A stretch of DNA of 64,000 nucleotides from Phytophthora hibernalis. Taxonomy: Eukaryota > Oomycota > Peronosporomycetes > Peronosporales > Peronosporaceae. Location: NCBI GenBank assembly GCA_012656075.1, contig JAAKBF010000042.1:620001-684000 (forward strand), read 5' to 3'. The position numbers and the translations under genes were made by a program. Below, piece after piece: positions 44,836-55,656 of the stretch; position 1 is the stretch's first letter, and each line of letters starts with the position of its first letter. A model generated the notes under the pieces. That model saw only the letters and a list, made by a program, of their open reading frames with translations. It was not told the DNA's origin and did no database searches.

Positions 44836-45380
44836 TTCCCCATTGACCATCCACAGATTAACACGATCCACCGGAACGTGCCACCACCAGGACCACGTTC
44901 CAGTGGCTCGCGTTAAACGGTAACAACGTCGTGACATTCGACAACTGCGTCAAGTCAACCGATGACCCCGGAGCTGTCACGTCAGTGTGTATCGGCCTTC
45001 GCGGATCCAAGACAGAAAACCCGTCATGCTGATGCGCACCCCCTCCGGACACTGATTTATGTGCCCCGTGTTAGAACAAGCGAAAACGGGCCTACCACGC
45101 TCGATGCTCGCGACGGTATTCGTTGGACGTGATGTGAGGCCAGGATGCGTGTGTAGCACGCACGATAAAAGCCGGTGCGCAGGCAGTGGACGAAAAAGGA
45201 CCCGGCCCGTTTTGGCACTCACTCACTGAGGCGAGGAGGCGCCGCCACGAACATGTACGGGCCGGCGTCGACGCGCTAACAATCCAGTTCCACGGCAGCT
45301 GGGATTCCGATGCATTCAAGATCTCCACAAGGCTACGCAGTAAGTCGGTCGCCGGCATCGCCGCCAAGATTGTCATCTGA
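44836..45380 (+). pseudogene. Tyrosine recombinase of the DIRS-like element
   Basis: The N-terminal part is seen as FPIDHPQINTI (about 44,836). The C-terminal catalytic part (45,190-45,380) reads GPGPFWHSL ... VDALTIQFHGSWDSDAFKIS. In tyrosine recombinases the HxxR box, a second His and the nucleophilic Tyr lie here. The HSL box is followed by a frame-disturbed stretch, and the expected YTRL nucleophile reads STRL, so Tyr appears to be replaced by Ser. The recombinase would circularise and integrate the element; this copy looks inactive. Confidence 0.65.
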
Positions 45381-45589
45381 TCCAGGTCGTCAACGGTGTT
45401 ACAGTGAACGATGTGTGTTACTGCCCTTACGGGGCGAAGCCGAGCCCTTCGGGTTGGCCTGAGGACAACGCCTTCAAAACACACAAAATGTACGAGTTCC
45501 ACTTATACCACTTATCCCTGCTGATCAGCACAGGTGGGCGCGGCGATGATGCTGCACGAAACGTTGGATCATCGCCAATGTAGGCATAG

Positions 45590-46012
45590 TCACCCCTCGC
45601 CTTCAAAGCGACGAACAATTCCGTTTAAAATGTTCATGGGTTTGTGGTTATACGTGCACATGTCGCGCGCAAGTGCCTTCATGCCTTCGGTCATCTTCGG
45701 TCGGCGGGCAAGTCGAAGCGACGAAACGTGCTGGCCTGCCTCCGAGACATTCACGGTGTTGGCCAGGACACACCTCTGCACCTTGCCTTTCCAAGCGCAG
45801 CGTGCATACGGGGTTACAACCTTGCAGGCCTTACACTTGCAGAGCAGCAGTTGGGTCCGCATGTTGTGCGGCGTTGGCTCATCGCACAGAGAGCACGGCG
45901 AGAGTCCGCTCTTGTCCACAACGTAGGCCTTGAGCGATTCCAGGAGCATGTCACTCTCATAGGTGGCGATATTCTTAGCAATGAGAGTCCAGGCAATTCT
46001 GATGCGAGGCAT
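45590..46012 (-). pseudogene. MULE transposase N-terminal fragment
   Basis: The minus-strand frame begins MPRIRIAWTLIAKNIATYES and contains a Cys/His-rich zinc-binding segment (CSLCDE ... CKCKACK ... C ... C). It then has the linker RRPKMTEGMKALARDM that in oomycete MULE proteins precedes the catalytic domain. It stops before the catalytic domain. A catalytic MULE frame lies 216 bp away on the opposite strand, so this is either a broken second copy or the result of an inversion. The assignment rests on recalled similarity to oomycete MULE proteins. Confidence 0.5.
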
Positions 46013-46228
46013 GGTGCAGGGAATGTAGAGGGGTGGGGGCGGTGAGTGGCTTGTTGTGGCTGCGCGAATTCAAAAGTGCTGCTAATACTAGCCCAGCGCC
46101 GCGCTGCGGTTCGCTGGTATATCCCGGCTTCCTATTTGCTAAAACTATTCCAGAAGCGTTCTGCCATTAGGTAAGACTTCGCTTCGGTGCTGGTGTGGCA
46201 CTGATAGGTGATACCACGATGACTGGCG

Positions 46229-47665
46229 GTGGTGATGAAGCCTGACAAGTGGGGGCAGCTGATTGGCCTCGGCGGAAGCGATTTCCACGATGATGTGACG
46301 GCGAAGGTACGCGAGCATGCTTTTCCAGGAGAGGAAGAACCTTCACAGCCATTTACGTTCACGTGGCGCTCCAACACCAACGGCGAGCTCATTGTTGGGC
46401 GTGGATCCGACGCTGATGCGTTTGTTGTGGGCATTTCATCAAAGGAACTACTCGAGCGCCTCGAACGCGACCCATCTGAGTTCGTTCTCCACATTGGCGC
46501 GACGTATGAGCTCACTCAAGTCGACTATCCGCTCGTTGTGGTTGGCGTCTCAGACTGCATGAGCTCCTTCCACGTGATCGCCTTCTTCGTTGTGTCACAG
46601 CAAACAGAAGCTCATTTCACCGAGGTGCTGGCACTACTCAGGCGCACGTATACAAAGGTGACAGGCAAACAGCTGACCGCCCGCTACGTCATGGCCGATG
46701 CCGACAAAGCCCAGCGCAACGCAGTGGATGTAGTTCTCGGAGTTGACAACGAACTGGTAAACCTCATGTGTTATTTTCATGTTGGTGCACACGTGTACAA
46801 ACATACTCGCGGCATTCTGGTAGCGCTAGCCGCTCGGGTTGCTCGCGATGTCCCCGACATGCACTACACTACGTCACCCTCCGAGTTCACTAGCGTCAAG
46901 ACTCGTTGCCTGGGCGAGTGGCAGAAGCTTCCTCAGCTCTGCGAGTTTTCCAGCTATTTCTCTTCTACGTGGTTTGCTTCTCCGTTCCACCGCTGGCAAA
47001 CATTCCACACACCGCGCGGATTAGCTGCGACGAATAATCCCGTGGAGCAGTTTAACCGCGCTATAAAGCGAGACTACACGCTGCGGTCGCGCCTGAAGAT
47101 GGGCGCGCTTCTTGACCAGTTGATGATGTGCGTCCGCACCGAAGCGGCCTGTAGTCGGCCTTTCGCCACCACTGTCGATGCTCGGCCAGAATTGCTGCGA
47201 CGTGTGCGTGAAATGCAGAAGTTGAGGCTGCTCCGCGAAGTGACTCCGACAAGGATGTCGATTGGCTTCCTGGTAGGGAGCACAGCGCCGACGGAGACCG
47301 CCGACGTGGTGTTCGTGGTGTCCGAACTGCTTCCGCGCGTGTATGATGCTCAGGACAGACGCACCAAAGAAGCTCTACCGGTGACGGCCTGCGTTTCAGC
47401 GCAAAAACCGCGCATGGAGACTCAGGACATGTCTGCGCACGGCTGGAAAGTCGACTTGCAGTCGAAGCCCTGCGGCTGCCGCGTGTTCGTGAAGGTTGGT
47501 TGCTGCATCCACCTCGTTCATTCACTGGCTGTCCGGGATAGGCTGGACCTTTTTGGCCGCGCCCGTCTTGTTTACAGGGGCCGCAACAAGGCGCGCCGAC
47601 AGCGGAGCGAGCAGCAAAATGCCGGCAGACCTGCTGTCAACAGTAGCGCACTCGAGTTAGACTGA
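46229..47665 (+). CDS. MULE (Mutator-like) transposase, probably inactive
   Basis: An open frame of 478 codons encodes a Mutator-like transposase catalytic domain and a SWIM zinc finger. Recognisable parts: the first catalytic position at HIGATYEL (residue 90), where the usual Asp of the DATY motif is Gly; the second acidic motif VMADADKAQ (Asp157/159); the CYFHV block (181-185); and NNPVEQFNRAIKRDYTL with catalytic Glu273. The SWIM finger has the CxC...CxH pattern (CGC 415-417, CIH 426-428). MULE transposases cut and paste DNA transposons, and SWIM fingers bind DNA or protein. The start is uncertain, and a longer native N-terminus is likely. The frame is intact apart from the Asp to Gly change. 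Confidence 0.8.
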   Translation: MVMKPDKWGQLIGLGGSDFHDDVTAKVREHAFPGEEEPSQPFTFTWRSNTNGELIVGRGSDADAFVVGISSKELLERLERDPSEFVLHIGATYELTQVDYPLVVVGVSDCMSSFHVIAFFVVSQQTEAHFTEVLALLRRTYTKVTGKQLTARYVMADADKAQRNAVDVVLGVDNELVNLMCYFHVGAHVYKHTRGILVALAARVARDVPDMHYTTSPSEFTSVKTRCLGEWQKLPQLCEFSSYFSSTWFASPFHRWQTFHTPRGLAATNNPVEQFNRAIKRDYTLRSRLKMGALLDQLMMCVRTEAACSRPFATTVDARPELLRRVREMQKLRLLREVTPTRMSIGFLVGSTAPTETADVVFVVSELLPRVYDAQDRRTKEALPVTACVSAQKPRMETQDMSAHGWKVDLQSKPCGCRVFVKVGCCIHLVHSLAVRDRLDLFGRARLVYRGRNKARRQRSEQQNAGRPAVNSSALELD

Positions 47666-48713
47666 TAAGGTTGAGAATAGAAACGTAATTCACCATTGCA
47701 TACTTCCTACCTAGCTGTAAGCACGGCCGCACCCAACCACCCACGCTCCGACTGCCACGTAAGGCACGACACACGCCTCATACCATCCCGCAATAGACAC
47801 CCACCACCGCAGCTAGCAGCTTGCCCCGCGCAATCTCATTAAACGCCGACGTGTGTCCAAGCCCCCACCATCGCATCGTCGTTCCACCCACAGTATCTCT
47901 GGGTTTTTGGCGCCCACATGCCGCGCCCAGGTGGCGAGTTAGCGTAGCTCTCTGCTTAAAAGGGAGCGAGCATGCTAACCGCCCTTTCGGGTTCACTATG
48001 CCACCAACAACAGCGTTTAACCAGCATTCTGGGTAGGAGCACCGAGCCACGACTTCACTGAAACCGCTGAGGTCATCCGTGGCCGCGAGGAGTCCGTCAA
48101 TCGTCCAGGAGGGCCGCGAGAAGGTGGTGGCCGCGTGCCGCGTTCGTGGCGCTCTGAGAAGCGAGGATTCCAAACTGGCCGAAAGAAACGTGTGGTACAC
48201 ATACATGTACGATGTGGTCCACGTATGCTTTGATGGCCAGTGGCAGCCACTGTGGCTGCACTACGGTACTGACATTGCGATCAGACGACGACAGATCAGC
48301 GATGCCATGACTCAAATCTGAGTGGCACGCTGCAATCGTTGGTGCTGGCATACGATTCAAAGGGTGTTTTTCGTATTTTGTCTGGCCTGAGGTGCAGTAA
48401 CACACTCCTAACTGTAACATCCGTTTGGTCCCAAACCATGCTTGGCGTTGTTTACTGATAGCGGAGACACGAATCGTGTTACAAGATTTGCAGTTCGTAA
48501 GCAATTACTAGTACTAATAACTAGAGAGTTGGGCTGGAAGCGCCTTTTACCAGTAGCACATTTTGCTACAAACATATTGCTGCAGCTGATAGAAACAGAC
48601 TCAATTGTTTGTGCGTCAAAACCTGTCAACCAGGAAAATCCTAAACCAGAAAGTCGGCCCGGAGGGGGGAAACAGGTGGCAGCAACTTATCATTGCGTCC
48701 TTTGTTGCGAGCA
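47666..48713. other. No recognised gene downstream of the MULE
   Basis: A minus-strand frame (48206-47778, 142 codons) has a Cys/Trp-containing sequence that I do not recognise. Terminal inverted repeats of the MULE were not found by eye. Confidence 0.4.
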
Positions 48714-49110
48714 CTATTGCCGTGGCTGTCACCCACCCCCATGAGGGCCCTATACTGTGCTGCCGTGGTGCGGAGCAAGTCGCAGTGGAACTGTAACATC
48801 TATTGATCGTTTTATCAACCTATCAACTCATTAACTTATCAACTTATCTACTATCGACTGATCCTGACGTCAATTGCAGCGAGATCTGTTGCCGTGACAG
48901 CGACCCACCCCCATGAGAGCCCTATACTATGCTGCCGTGACGCGGAGCATGTTGCAGTGGGGCCATCCATCAATTGACTTACTTATCTCATTATCAACTT
49001 ATCAACTTATCAAATAATCAAGACGACCTAGGCGGCGAGATCTGTTTTCGTGGCAGTTACCCACCCTCACGTGGACCCTATACTATGTACAACATGATGC
49101 GAACTACTCT
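48714..49110. repeat. Three diverged tandem units (about 150-175 bp)
   Basis: Three copies of a unit with the core CCCACCCCCATGAGAGCCCT (first and third diverged) lie at about 48,720, 48,905 and 49,055. They are joined by AT-rich linkers made of CTTATCAA repeats. Each core ends near CTATACTATG. No coding function is apparent. Confidence 0.75.
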
Positions 49111-50186
49111 ACCCATAGTATTTAGAGGTGCTGGTGCGGTCAACGTGGAAAACAATTCAATGCATGTGCTCGGTGCGGGCGTGACGAAGCTGTTGACAAA
49201 TGATGAAACATATCGTGGAAGGAACGTAGTGGGTAGAGGGGCTTGCGGTAAAGCCCTTGGGTCCCAAATCATGCGAATGGGGCAACACCGGTCCAACATA
49301 TGCAGGTATAACACACGTCGGGAAATCTATAACAGCGTGTGATAGAGCATCAGAGGCGCTTTTCGGTGATGGAGATCCAGTGAGTGAGTCACGATCTGCC
49401 TTGGTCGGATCTCCGGTCGCCATAATCTATACCTGCTGCACCTTATGTAGAATCCAGTGATGCTCTCTAGGTTACCCCAGCGAGCAGGGAATGCTGTAAG
49501 GTGTGCAGCTTTGCAGCTCCACGCTTGATTTAAAGTAACCTTTCGGTTTATTGCCTAACCGGAAGCTTCGTTTAACATAAGAAATCATAATATTGATGCA
49601 AACGTTACGTACGGCATCATTTAAGCTTTCGTTCTGCTGTAGATTAACTGCTCATAGTTTTAAGTTTTTTCATTTGAAAATTGTATTGGAACAGTTCCTA
49701 CGATTACTAATCACCGATTAGTGTCGACCACACCATGGTGACCTCGAATTATTCCCTCCGTACTTCGTGAGTCACCGTGACTCATCTACGGTCACGTAAC
49801 GTGACCGTAGCCCTACCAGTACCGTAGAACCATTTTAATACATGCACTGGCTGCAACGGGAAAAATGAATTGTATGGGCTTACATTCAGGTACGGTATGC
49901 ACAATGCCACCTTGTCAAGGTATGTGCAATTCGAACAAGATCCTGGTCACCGGTTCTCGTTCTTTTAAATATTTTAAACACGATTTTGCGTTTACCCGGA
50001 TCGATACGATAGCTTGCTGGAATAAAGCTGAAAAATAGATTGCTGACTCTCTATTCCTTTGTCTTTGTCCTCGTAAGCTTGGTTTTCGATTGCCCCTCTG
50101 TAGGCTTCAAACTTTATTTTTAAGTTGGCCTACCCGTCCGCGCACGAGACTACCCCTGGAGACAAAAGGAACCTTTTTAGAGGGCG
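49111..50186. other. Flank of truncated gene F with clustered palindromes
   Basis: There is no gene. Short perfect palindromes cluster at 49,727-49,810. A copy of the paralogs' 3' motif (GCAATTCGAACA) lies at 49,917-49,975, which is the normal position for the end of a mucin-like gene. The DNA between that motif and the coding remnant of F replaces the expected repeat-coding region. Confidence 0.6.
49768..49810. repeat. Two adjacent perfect palindromes with 1-nt loops
   Basis: TGAGTCACCGTGACTCA (49768-49784) and a 12-bp stem at 49786-49810 (CTACGGTCACGT and its complement, loop A) follow one another with one base between. Confidence 0.9.
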
Positions 50187-50570
50187 TCAAACCACTCGTT
50201 GGGTATCCAGGGTCGTGTCGTACGCTGCGATGGCCTGGGCCTCACCAGAAGAAGTGTAGCCTGTCTTGGGGAACTTACAGCCCCACGTGTTGCCATTGAC
50301 GATGACGCACTGGGCATCAACTGGGGCGACGCACCCACCGCCGTTGTACGACAGGAGGTACGGGTGGCAGTCGGCAGTGGCGACGTTGCCAGCCTTCGGG
50401 CAGGCGTCACCCGCAGGCCTCGCTCCGGCGCCAGAGCGGGTCAAGCCGCGAGACTCCGGCAGCGAGTAGGTTGCATCATACACCACAGAGATCGGGACGT
50501 CAGCGGATGCGAGTCCGGTGGCAAAGTTGCCAGCCAGAGCTGCGGCCACTGCAGGTTTTCTCGAGGTCAT
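50187..50570 (-). pseudogene. Mucin-like secreted protein, truncated copy F
   Basis: The start at 50570 gives the family signal peptide (MTSRKPAVAAALAGNF), then the six-cysteine domain up to the WGCKFP segment, and stops after 127 residues at DTTLDTQRVV. All six cysteines are present except that the first is displaced: LTC of D and E is LTR here, so one of the six is lost. The long repeat block is absent. It could encode a small secreted domain-only protein, or it could be a remnant. Its promoter and leader are conserved, and its 5' flank matches that of D. Confidence 0.65.
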
Positions 50571-50612
50571 CGGTCAACTTGGAAGGGAAGGTCAATGTTG
50601 TCGCCAATGGGG

Positions 50613-50628
50613 AAATTGGGGAATGAGA
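50613..50628 (-). promoter_or_regulatory. Oomycete initiator, copy F
   Basis: On the minus strand the sequence is TCTCATTCCCCAATTT, one base off the consensus (first base), 43 bp upstream of the ATG. Confidence 0.75.
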
Positions 50629-51300
50629 TCTCGACTCCTATGTCAAAGTTGGTTGATCCTCAACTTGAGGGCCTCTATGCGTTTCATCGATTTTGGAGGC
50701 TTTCGCGAAACTGGTTGTCTGCTCGGCGGGGCGCGCAGCCTGTTGCGTCTGGCCAGATGGGTGCACGGTCTTCTGGAAGTCGACAAGAAGTCGACACCGA
50801 CTTGCGCAGAGCAACCGCGTCATGCCTGGGTATTATTAGTGAATCGTACTCGGCTTTGAAATTCGGGAACGGATTTGCGAGAAATTCGAAGCTGACGACG
50901 AGCGCAAAAGCTTGGGTTGTCGTTCTGCTTGACAGGCTAGTCACATGAAAGTCAAACTTCAGCGTTCTGGATTGCACCTTTAACTAAAATTTAATCGGGG
51001 ACGGTGGGGGCTCCAAGTCAAATCGCGGATTTGGCCGGTGGAGATGCTCTTTGAAAATATTACCTAAAAAGATTTTCCATCCCGAGTCTTCACTTCCAAA
51101 TTATTCTTTCGCAACGTACATGTACATCCGCATGGTGAGCAAGAGCACTGCAGCTTAACGGCGTGCAGTAGTTTATAAAACGCAGTCACTCTCTTTAAAT
51201 GAACATGTAAAAAATGATTTATGTGCTGTAATTTCGGGCGGTGACTGAGAAGTCAGAGATTCGAAAAACGAATTGGCTTCCATCCAGGTATTAAGGAGGT
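50629..51300. other. Gap between F and D
   Basis: There is no gene. The part nearest F (about 50,640-50,760) is the 5' flank of F and nearly repeats the flank of D (53,665-53,775). A motif near 51,010-51,045 (TCAAATCGCGGATTTG) recurs near 54,990-55,060. Confidence 0.5.
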
Positions 51301-51356
51301 TTGCTTCGTTGGTCTGTGTACAATTCGAACAGGATACTGACCACCGGTCCTCGATC

Positions 51357-53578
51357 TTAAGGACTGGGAGTCAAACCACCCGTCAGCGCTCCTAGTGTGC
51401 CGGTTACCGTTCCAACCAGTCCTCCTCCGACCGGCACCGTGACAGGCACCGTGGTCTCAGTAACAGGCACCGTGGCATCAGTAACAGGCGCTGTGACCGG
51501 CACCGTGGGCAGCAACGTGGGCAGCAACGTGGGCAGCAACGTGAGATCGATAGCGGGCACCGTGACATCCACAGCGATAGGACCCACCGAGGCATCCACA
51601 CCGATAGGGGCCACCGTGACGCCCACACCGCCAGGACCCAGTGTGACATCGACACCGATAGGAGCCACCGTGACATCCACACCGACTGGACCCACCGTAG
51701 CATCGACACCGATAGGGGCCACCGTGACACCCACGCCGCCAGGACCCAGCGTGACATCGACACCGATAGGAGCCACCGTGACATCCACACCGACAGGGCC
51801 CACCGTGAGATCGACGCCGATAGGACCCACCGTGACATCCACTCCGCCAGGACCCAACGTGACATCGACAGCAGGCAGAGTAACATCGACTGCAGGCAGC
51901 GTAACATCGACAGCGGGCAGAGTAATATCGACAGCGGGCAGAGTAACATCAACCGCAGGAAGCGTGACATCGACCGCAGGCAGCGTTATATCGATTACAG
52001 GCGCCGTAGTATCATCAATGCCTGACGCGGAAGCCGAGTCAACAACCCCTGAGGCCGAAGTTGAGTCAACAACGCCTGAGGCCGAAGCCGAGTCAACAAC
52101 ACCTGAAGCCGAAGTCGAGTCAACGACACCTGAAGCCGAAGTCGAGTCAGTGCCTGAGGCCGAAGCCGAGTCAACAACACCTGAAGCCGAAGTCGAGTCT
52201 ACAACACCTGAGGCCGAAGTCGAGTCAACAACGCCCGAGGCTGAAGTCGAGTCAACAACGCCTGAGGCCGAAGTCGAGTCAGTGCCAGAGGCCGAAGCCG
52301 AGTCAACAACACCTGAGGCCGAAGTTGAGTCACTGCCAGAGGCTGCAGTCGAGTCAACAACACCTGAGGCCGAAGTCGAGTCAACCACGCCAGAAGCCGA
52401 AGTCGAAGTCGATCCTGAGGCTGAAGCCGAGTCAATAACGCCCGAGGCCGAAGCTGAAGTCGAGCCTGAAGCCGAAGTCGAATCAACAACGCCTGAGGCC
52501 GAAGTCGAACCAGAATCGCACGGCTTCGTAGTCTCGTAAGTGCCGGTCTCCTGTGAAGATGCCTCTGAATCGCACGGCTCCGTAGTTTCATGAGTGGAAC
52601 CGTAGTTGCCACCTCCAGTAGTCCCCGCAGTGCCGTAGCCACCAGTACTCTCCGTGGTGCCGTAGCCGCCTGTGGTTCCGTGGCCGCCAGTAGTCTCCGT
52701 GGATCCGTAGCCACCAGTAGTCCCCGCAGTGCCGTAGCCCCCAGTACTCTCCGTGGTGCCGTTGCCACCAGTACTCTCCGTGGTTCCGTGCCCGCCAGTG
52801 GTCTCCGTGGTGCCGTAGCCGCCAGTAGTCTCCGTCGTGCCGTAATTGCCAGTGGTCTCCGTGGTACCATAGTCGCCGGTCTCAGAGGCACTGGTGCCCT
52901 GCGTTTCTGTGGTGCCGTAGTTGCCAGTGGTCTCAGTGGTGCCGTAAGCGCCAGTAGTTCCTGTGGTGCCGTAGTCACCAGTGGATTCAGTGGCGCCAGT
53001 GCCCGGCGTTGACTCCGTGTTGCCGTAGTCGCCCGTGGATTCAGTGGCGCCGGTTCCCTGGGTCGTCTCGGACGAGCCGTAGACACCAGCAGTCTTACCA
53101 CCTTCAGACGCTTCAGTAGATCCAGAACGTAGTGATGACTTTCCACTTTTCGTCGTTGTTGTCCCCGCACCACCAGCGTCGCCTTCTACCTCGCAATTGA
53201 CATTGAGCGGGGTATCCAGGGTCGTGTCGTACGCTGCGATGGCCTCGGCCTCACCAGAAGAAGTGTAGCCTGTCTTGGGAACTCACAGCCCCACGTGTTG
53301 CCATTGACGATGACGCACTGGGCATCAACTGGGGCGACGCACCCACCGCCGTTGTACGACAGGAGGTACGGGTGGCAGTCGGCAGTGGCGACGTCGCCAG
53401 CCTTCGGGCAGGCGTCACCCGCAGGCCTCGCTCCGGCGCCAGAGCAGGTCAAGCCGCGAGACTCCGGCAGCGAGTAGGTTGCGTCGTACGCCACGGAGAT
53501 CGGGACGTCAGCGGATGCGAGTCCAGCGGCAAGGATGCCAGCCAGAGCTGCGGCCACTGCAGGTTTTCTTGAGGTCAT
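51357..53578 (-). pseudogene. Mucin-like secreted repeat protein, copy D
   Basis: The start at 53578 gives MTSRKPAVAAALAGILAAGL, a signal peptide. The six-cysteine domain follows, then Tyr/Gly/Thr repeats (YGTTETTG-type), then Ser/Ala/Val repeats (GVVDSTSAS-type), then Val/Asp/Pro repeats (LPAVDVT and GPIGVDVTV), and a non-repetitive C-terminus ending GGLTPSP. The only frame problem is one missing G in a run at 53277-53279, just after the WGCEFP codons. Every codon block after that agrees with a single frame. Copy E is almost identical along this gene, at a constant offset of 4,285 bp until the frame-shifted positions. Copy E has the full G run, so one-base loss in D is the simplest reading. 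The product is presumed extracellular. Confidence 0.75.
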
Positions 53579-53620
53579 CGGTCAACTTGGAAGGGAAGGT
53601 CGATGTTGTCGCCAATGGGG

Positions 53621-53636
53621 AAATTGGGGAATGAGC
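53621..53636 (-). promoter_or_regulatory. Oomycete initiator, gene D
   Basis: On the minus strand the sequence is GCTCATTCCCCAATTT, a perfect consensus match 43 bp before the ATG. Confidence 0.85.
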
Positions 53637-53669
53637 TTTCGACTCCCGGGTCCAAGGTCAAAGTTGGTT

Positions 53670-55598
53670 GATCCTCAACTTGAGGGCCTCTATGCGTTTC
53701 ATCGATTTTGGAGGCTTTCGCGAAACTGGTTGTCGGCTCGGCGGGGCGCGCAGCCTGTTGCGTCTGGCTGGATGGGTCCACGGTCTCCGGAATCGACAAA
53801 AGTCGACACCGCCTTGGGCAGAGCAACCGTGCCATGCCTGGGTAGTGATCAGTGAATGGAAGGGTAGTTTGTTTTGTTCGTAAAATGGCAGAATTAAAAT
53901 ACAGAAGATCTCCCTTCCACTTTTCGATTTAGTATATTTTAATATTTTCAAGATTAAAATCTAATGGAGGAGTTACAAATCACAAATCACAATTTAAATA
54001 TGCTAGAGGTAGGGCTCTTACAGCTCGATTTCAAGTGCTCACAAAGCCTCGCAACCGTATTGCGGCTGTCTCTAAAATGACCGACGAGCGCCAACTCATC
54101 GAAACAGTCCACATCGCTTCATTCGATATGGGTGGATACAAGGTGTCCTTTGGTGAACGCACAATTTCCTGAAGAGGAATGCATGACTCGACTCTGCAAA
54201 GCGTTGGTCATTGGGAGGGATGGTTTCCGTGAAATACAAATCGGTCTAGAGGATGGACTGTTACAGAAACCGATGTGATAAATCACCCCCGTTTCAAAGC
54301 TTTCGCCACGAACGAAATACCAAATAGAGTTGAGCGGTTTCCAGCCTTTGTCTACGGTAGTTACATGCTATATGTTATTCATGTAGTTATATGACTATGT
54401 AACCGAAAACTTGGGTTAGTGCGAGAAAGCTGGAATGGCTGCACGGAAACAGAAAGTTCGGCCGAAGTCCAGTGCATCGACTTTGTCACTAAGCTGTAAC
54501 GCGGGCCACGACTGTATTACAGTGCTACCCTCGAGATGCGCAGTGGGTTCGGAAAAGTGAGTTTTAGAGGGATTAGATATAGAACAAAAATAATGATGCG
54601 ATTTAGCTTAAAATTGCAATAATTTCTTAACTGATTTGACGGGGTATTGGATTATCGAGGTGCGCATAACATGGGGTTCATGGGCATTGGGCATGTTTAT
54701 TTCCCCTAACCCAGTTTGGACACATGGGCGGTATCGCAAGCCTTTTAATTACAGAAATGACAATGATGTACCCAATGCTCAAAATACTGCGAATTGGCAA
54801 TAATTGACCCAATAACATATTGTATTGAAAAATTTGCACCGGGTGCGGCTATGTGGCTGCGTTTACGTCTAGATTTGATTGAGTCCGTTTTTAAACGGAC
54901 TCAAGCAATTTTAATCAGCTCCAGCAGTGCAATCCGTACAAGAAGCCCCAAGCCAAATCTGACCAAATGCTAATCCGGTCGAGGTCAAATCGACGATTTG
55001 ACCCTCACCGGTGCTGGGATTTCAGGCTAAATCGCCGATTTGACCCCCACCGATGGAGATGCTTTAAGTATTGCCAAGTGTATGGGTGGAAGCTATCGGC
55101 AATACTGCCAAAATAATACAAATAACTGCAATTATTACGAAGTATTACGGAAAACTGTAGAATTACAATGCATCTTACGGAATCGATGTGGGCCAAATAC
55201 AATATCATATTTTTTCCAACCTCGATTCGAAAAGCGTCGCCCAAATCTAGTGCTATGAGCTCGTCCAATTATATAGGTGGTGCTATTTCGTCTAACTGAC
55301 ATGCTCATGGCAGTGGAACTTGGATTTTGTCGTTTATCTAAGTATAACTACTACATGTACATATGCGACACACTCTTCCAAAAAATAACACCAAAGAAAA
55401 TGTGTCATGATGGCATATACGAACTCAATTTGCTTCTCATCCCAAATTAAAGCAATCAATGGAAGTACCGTAGACCGGTTAACGCATAATGAATTACAGT
55501 ACCGGTAGCGGTACTTACACCATTCAAGCGGTGGCTGCTACGGAAAAAAGGCAAAAGCCAAAACTTTGGGGTATACAGTATATATGTACGTATAAGGT
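53670..55598. other. Gap between D and E
   Basis: No gene. It contains the D 5' flank (to about 53,870), a copy of the repeated upstream block (54,240-54,345), a palindrome with a 2-nt loop (54879-54904), and a repeated motif around 54,990-55,060 (AAATCGNCGATTTGACC). The rest is AT-rich. Confidence 0.5.
54879..54904. repeat. Perfect palindrome with a 2-nt loop
   Basis: TTGAGTCCGTTT pairs with AAACGGACTCAA across TT. Confidence 0.85.
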
Positions 55599-55656
55599 GT
55601 GCTTCGTTGAGCTGTGTGTGCAATTCGAACAGGATACTGTTCACCGGTCCTCGTTC

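Larger units (their letters stand above)
40896..45380 (+). mobile_element. DIRS-like (tyrosine recombinase) retrotransposon, decayed
   Basis: Three blocks in order identify this as a DIRS-type element: a Gag-like protein, an RT/RNase H region and a tyrosine recombinase at the end. DIRS elements use a tyrosine recombinase in place of an integrase and do not make target duplications. All three blocks are broken by frame changes and stops. Terminal repeats were not identified. Confidence 0.7.
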
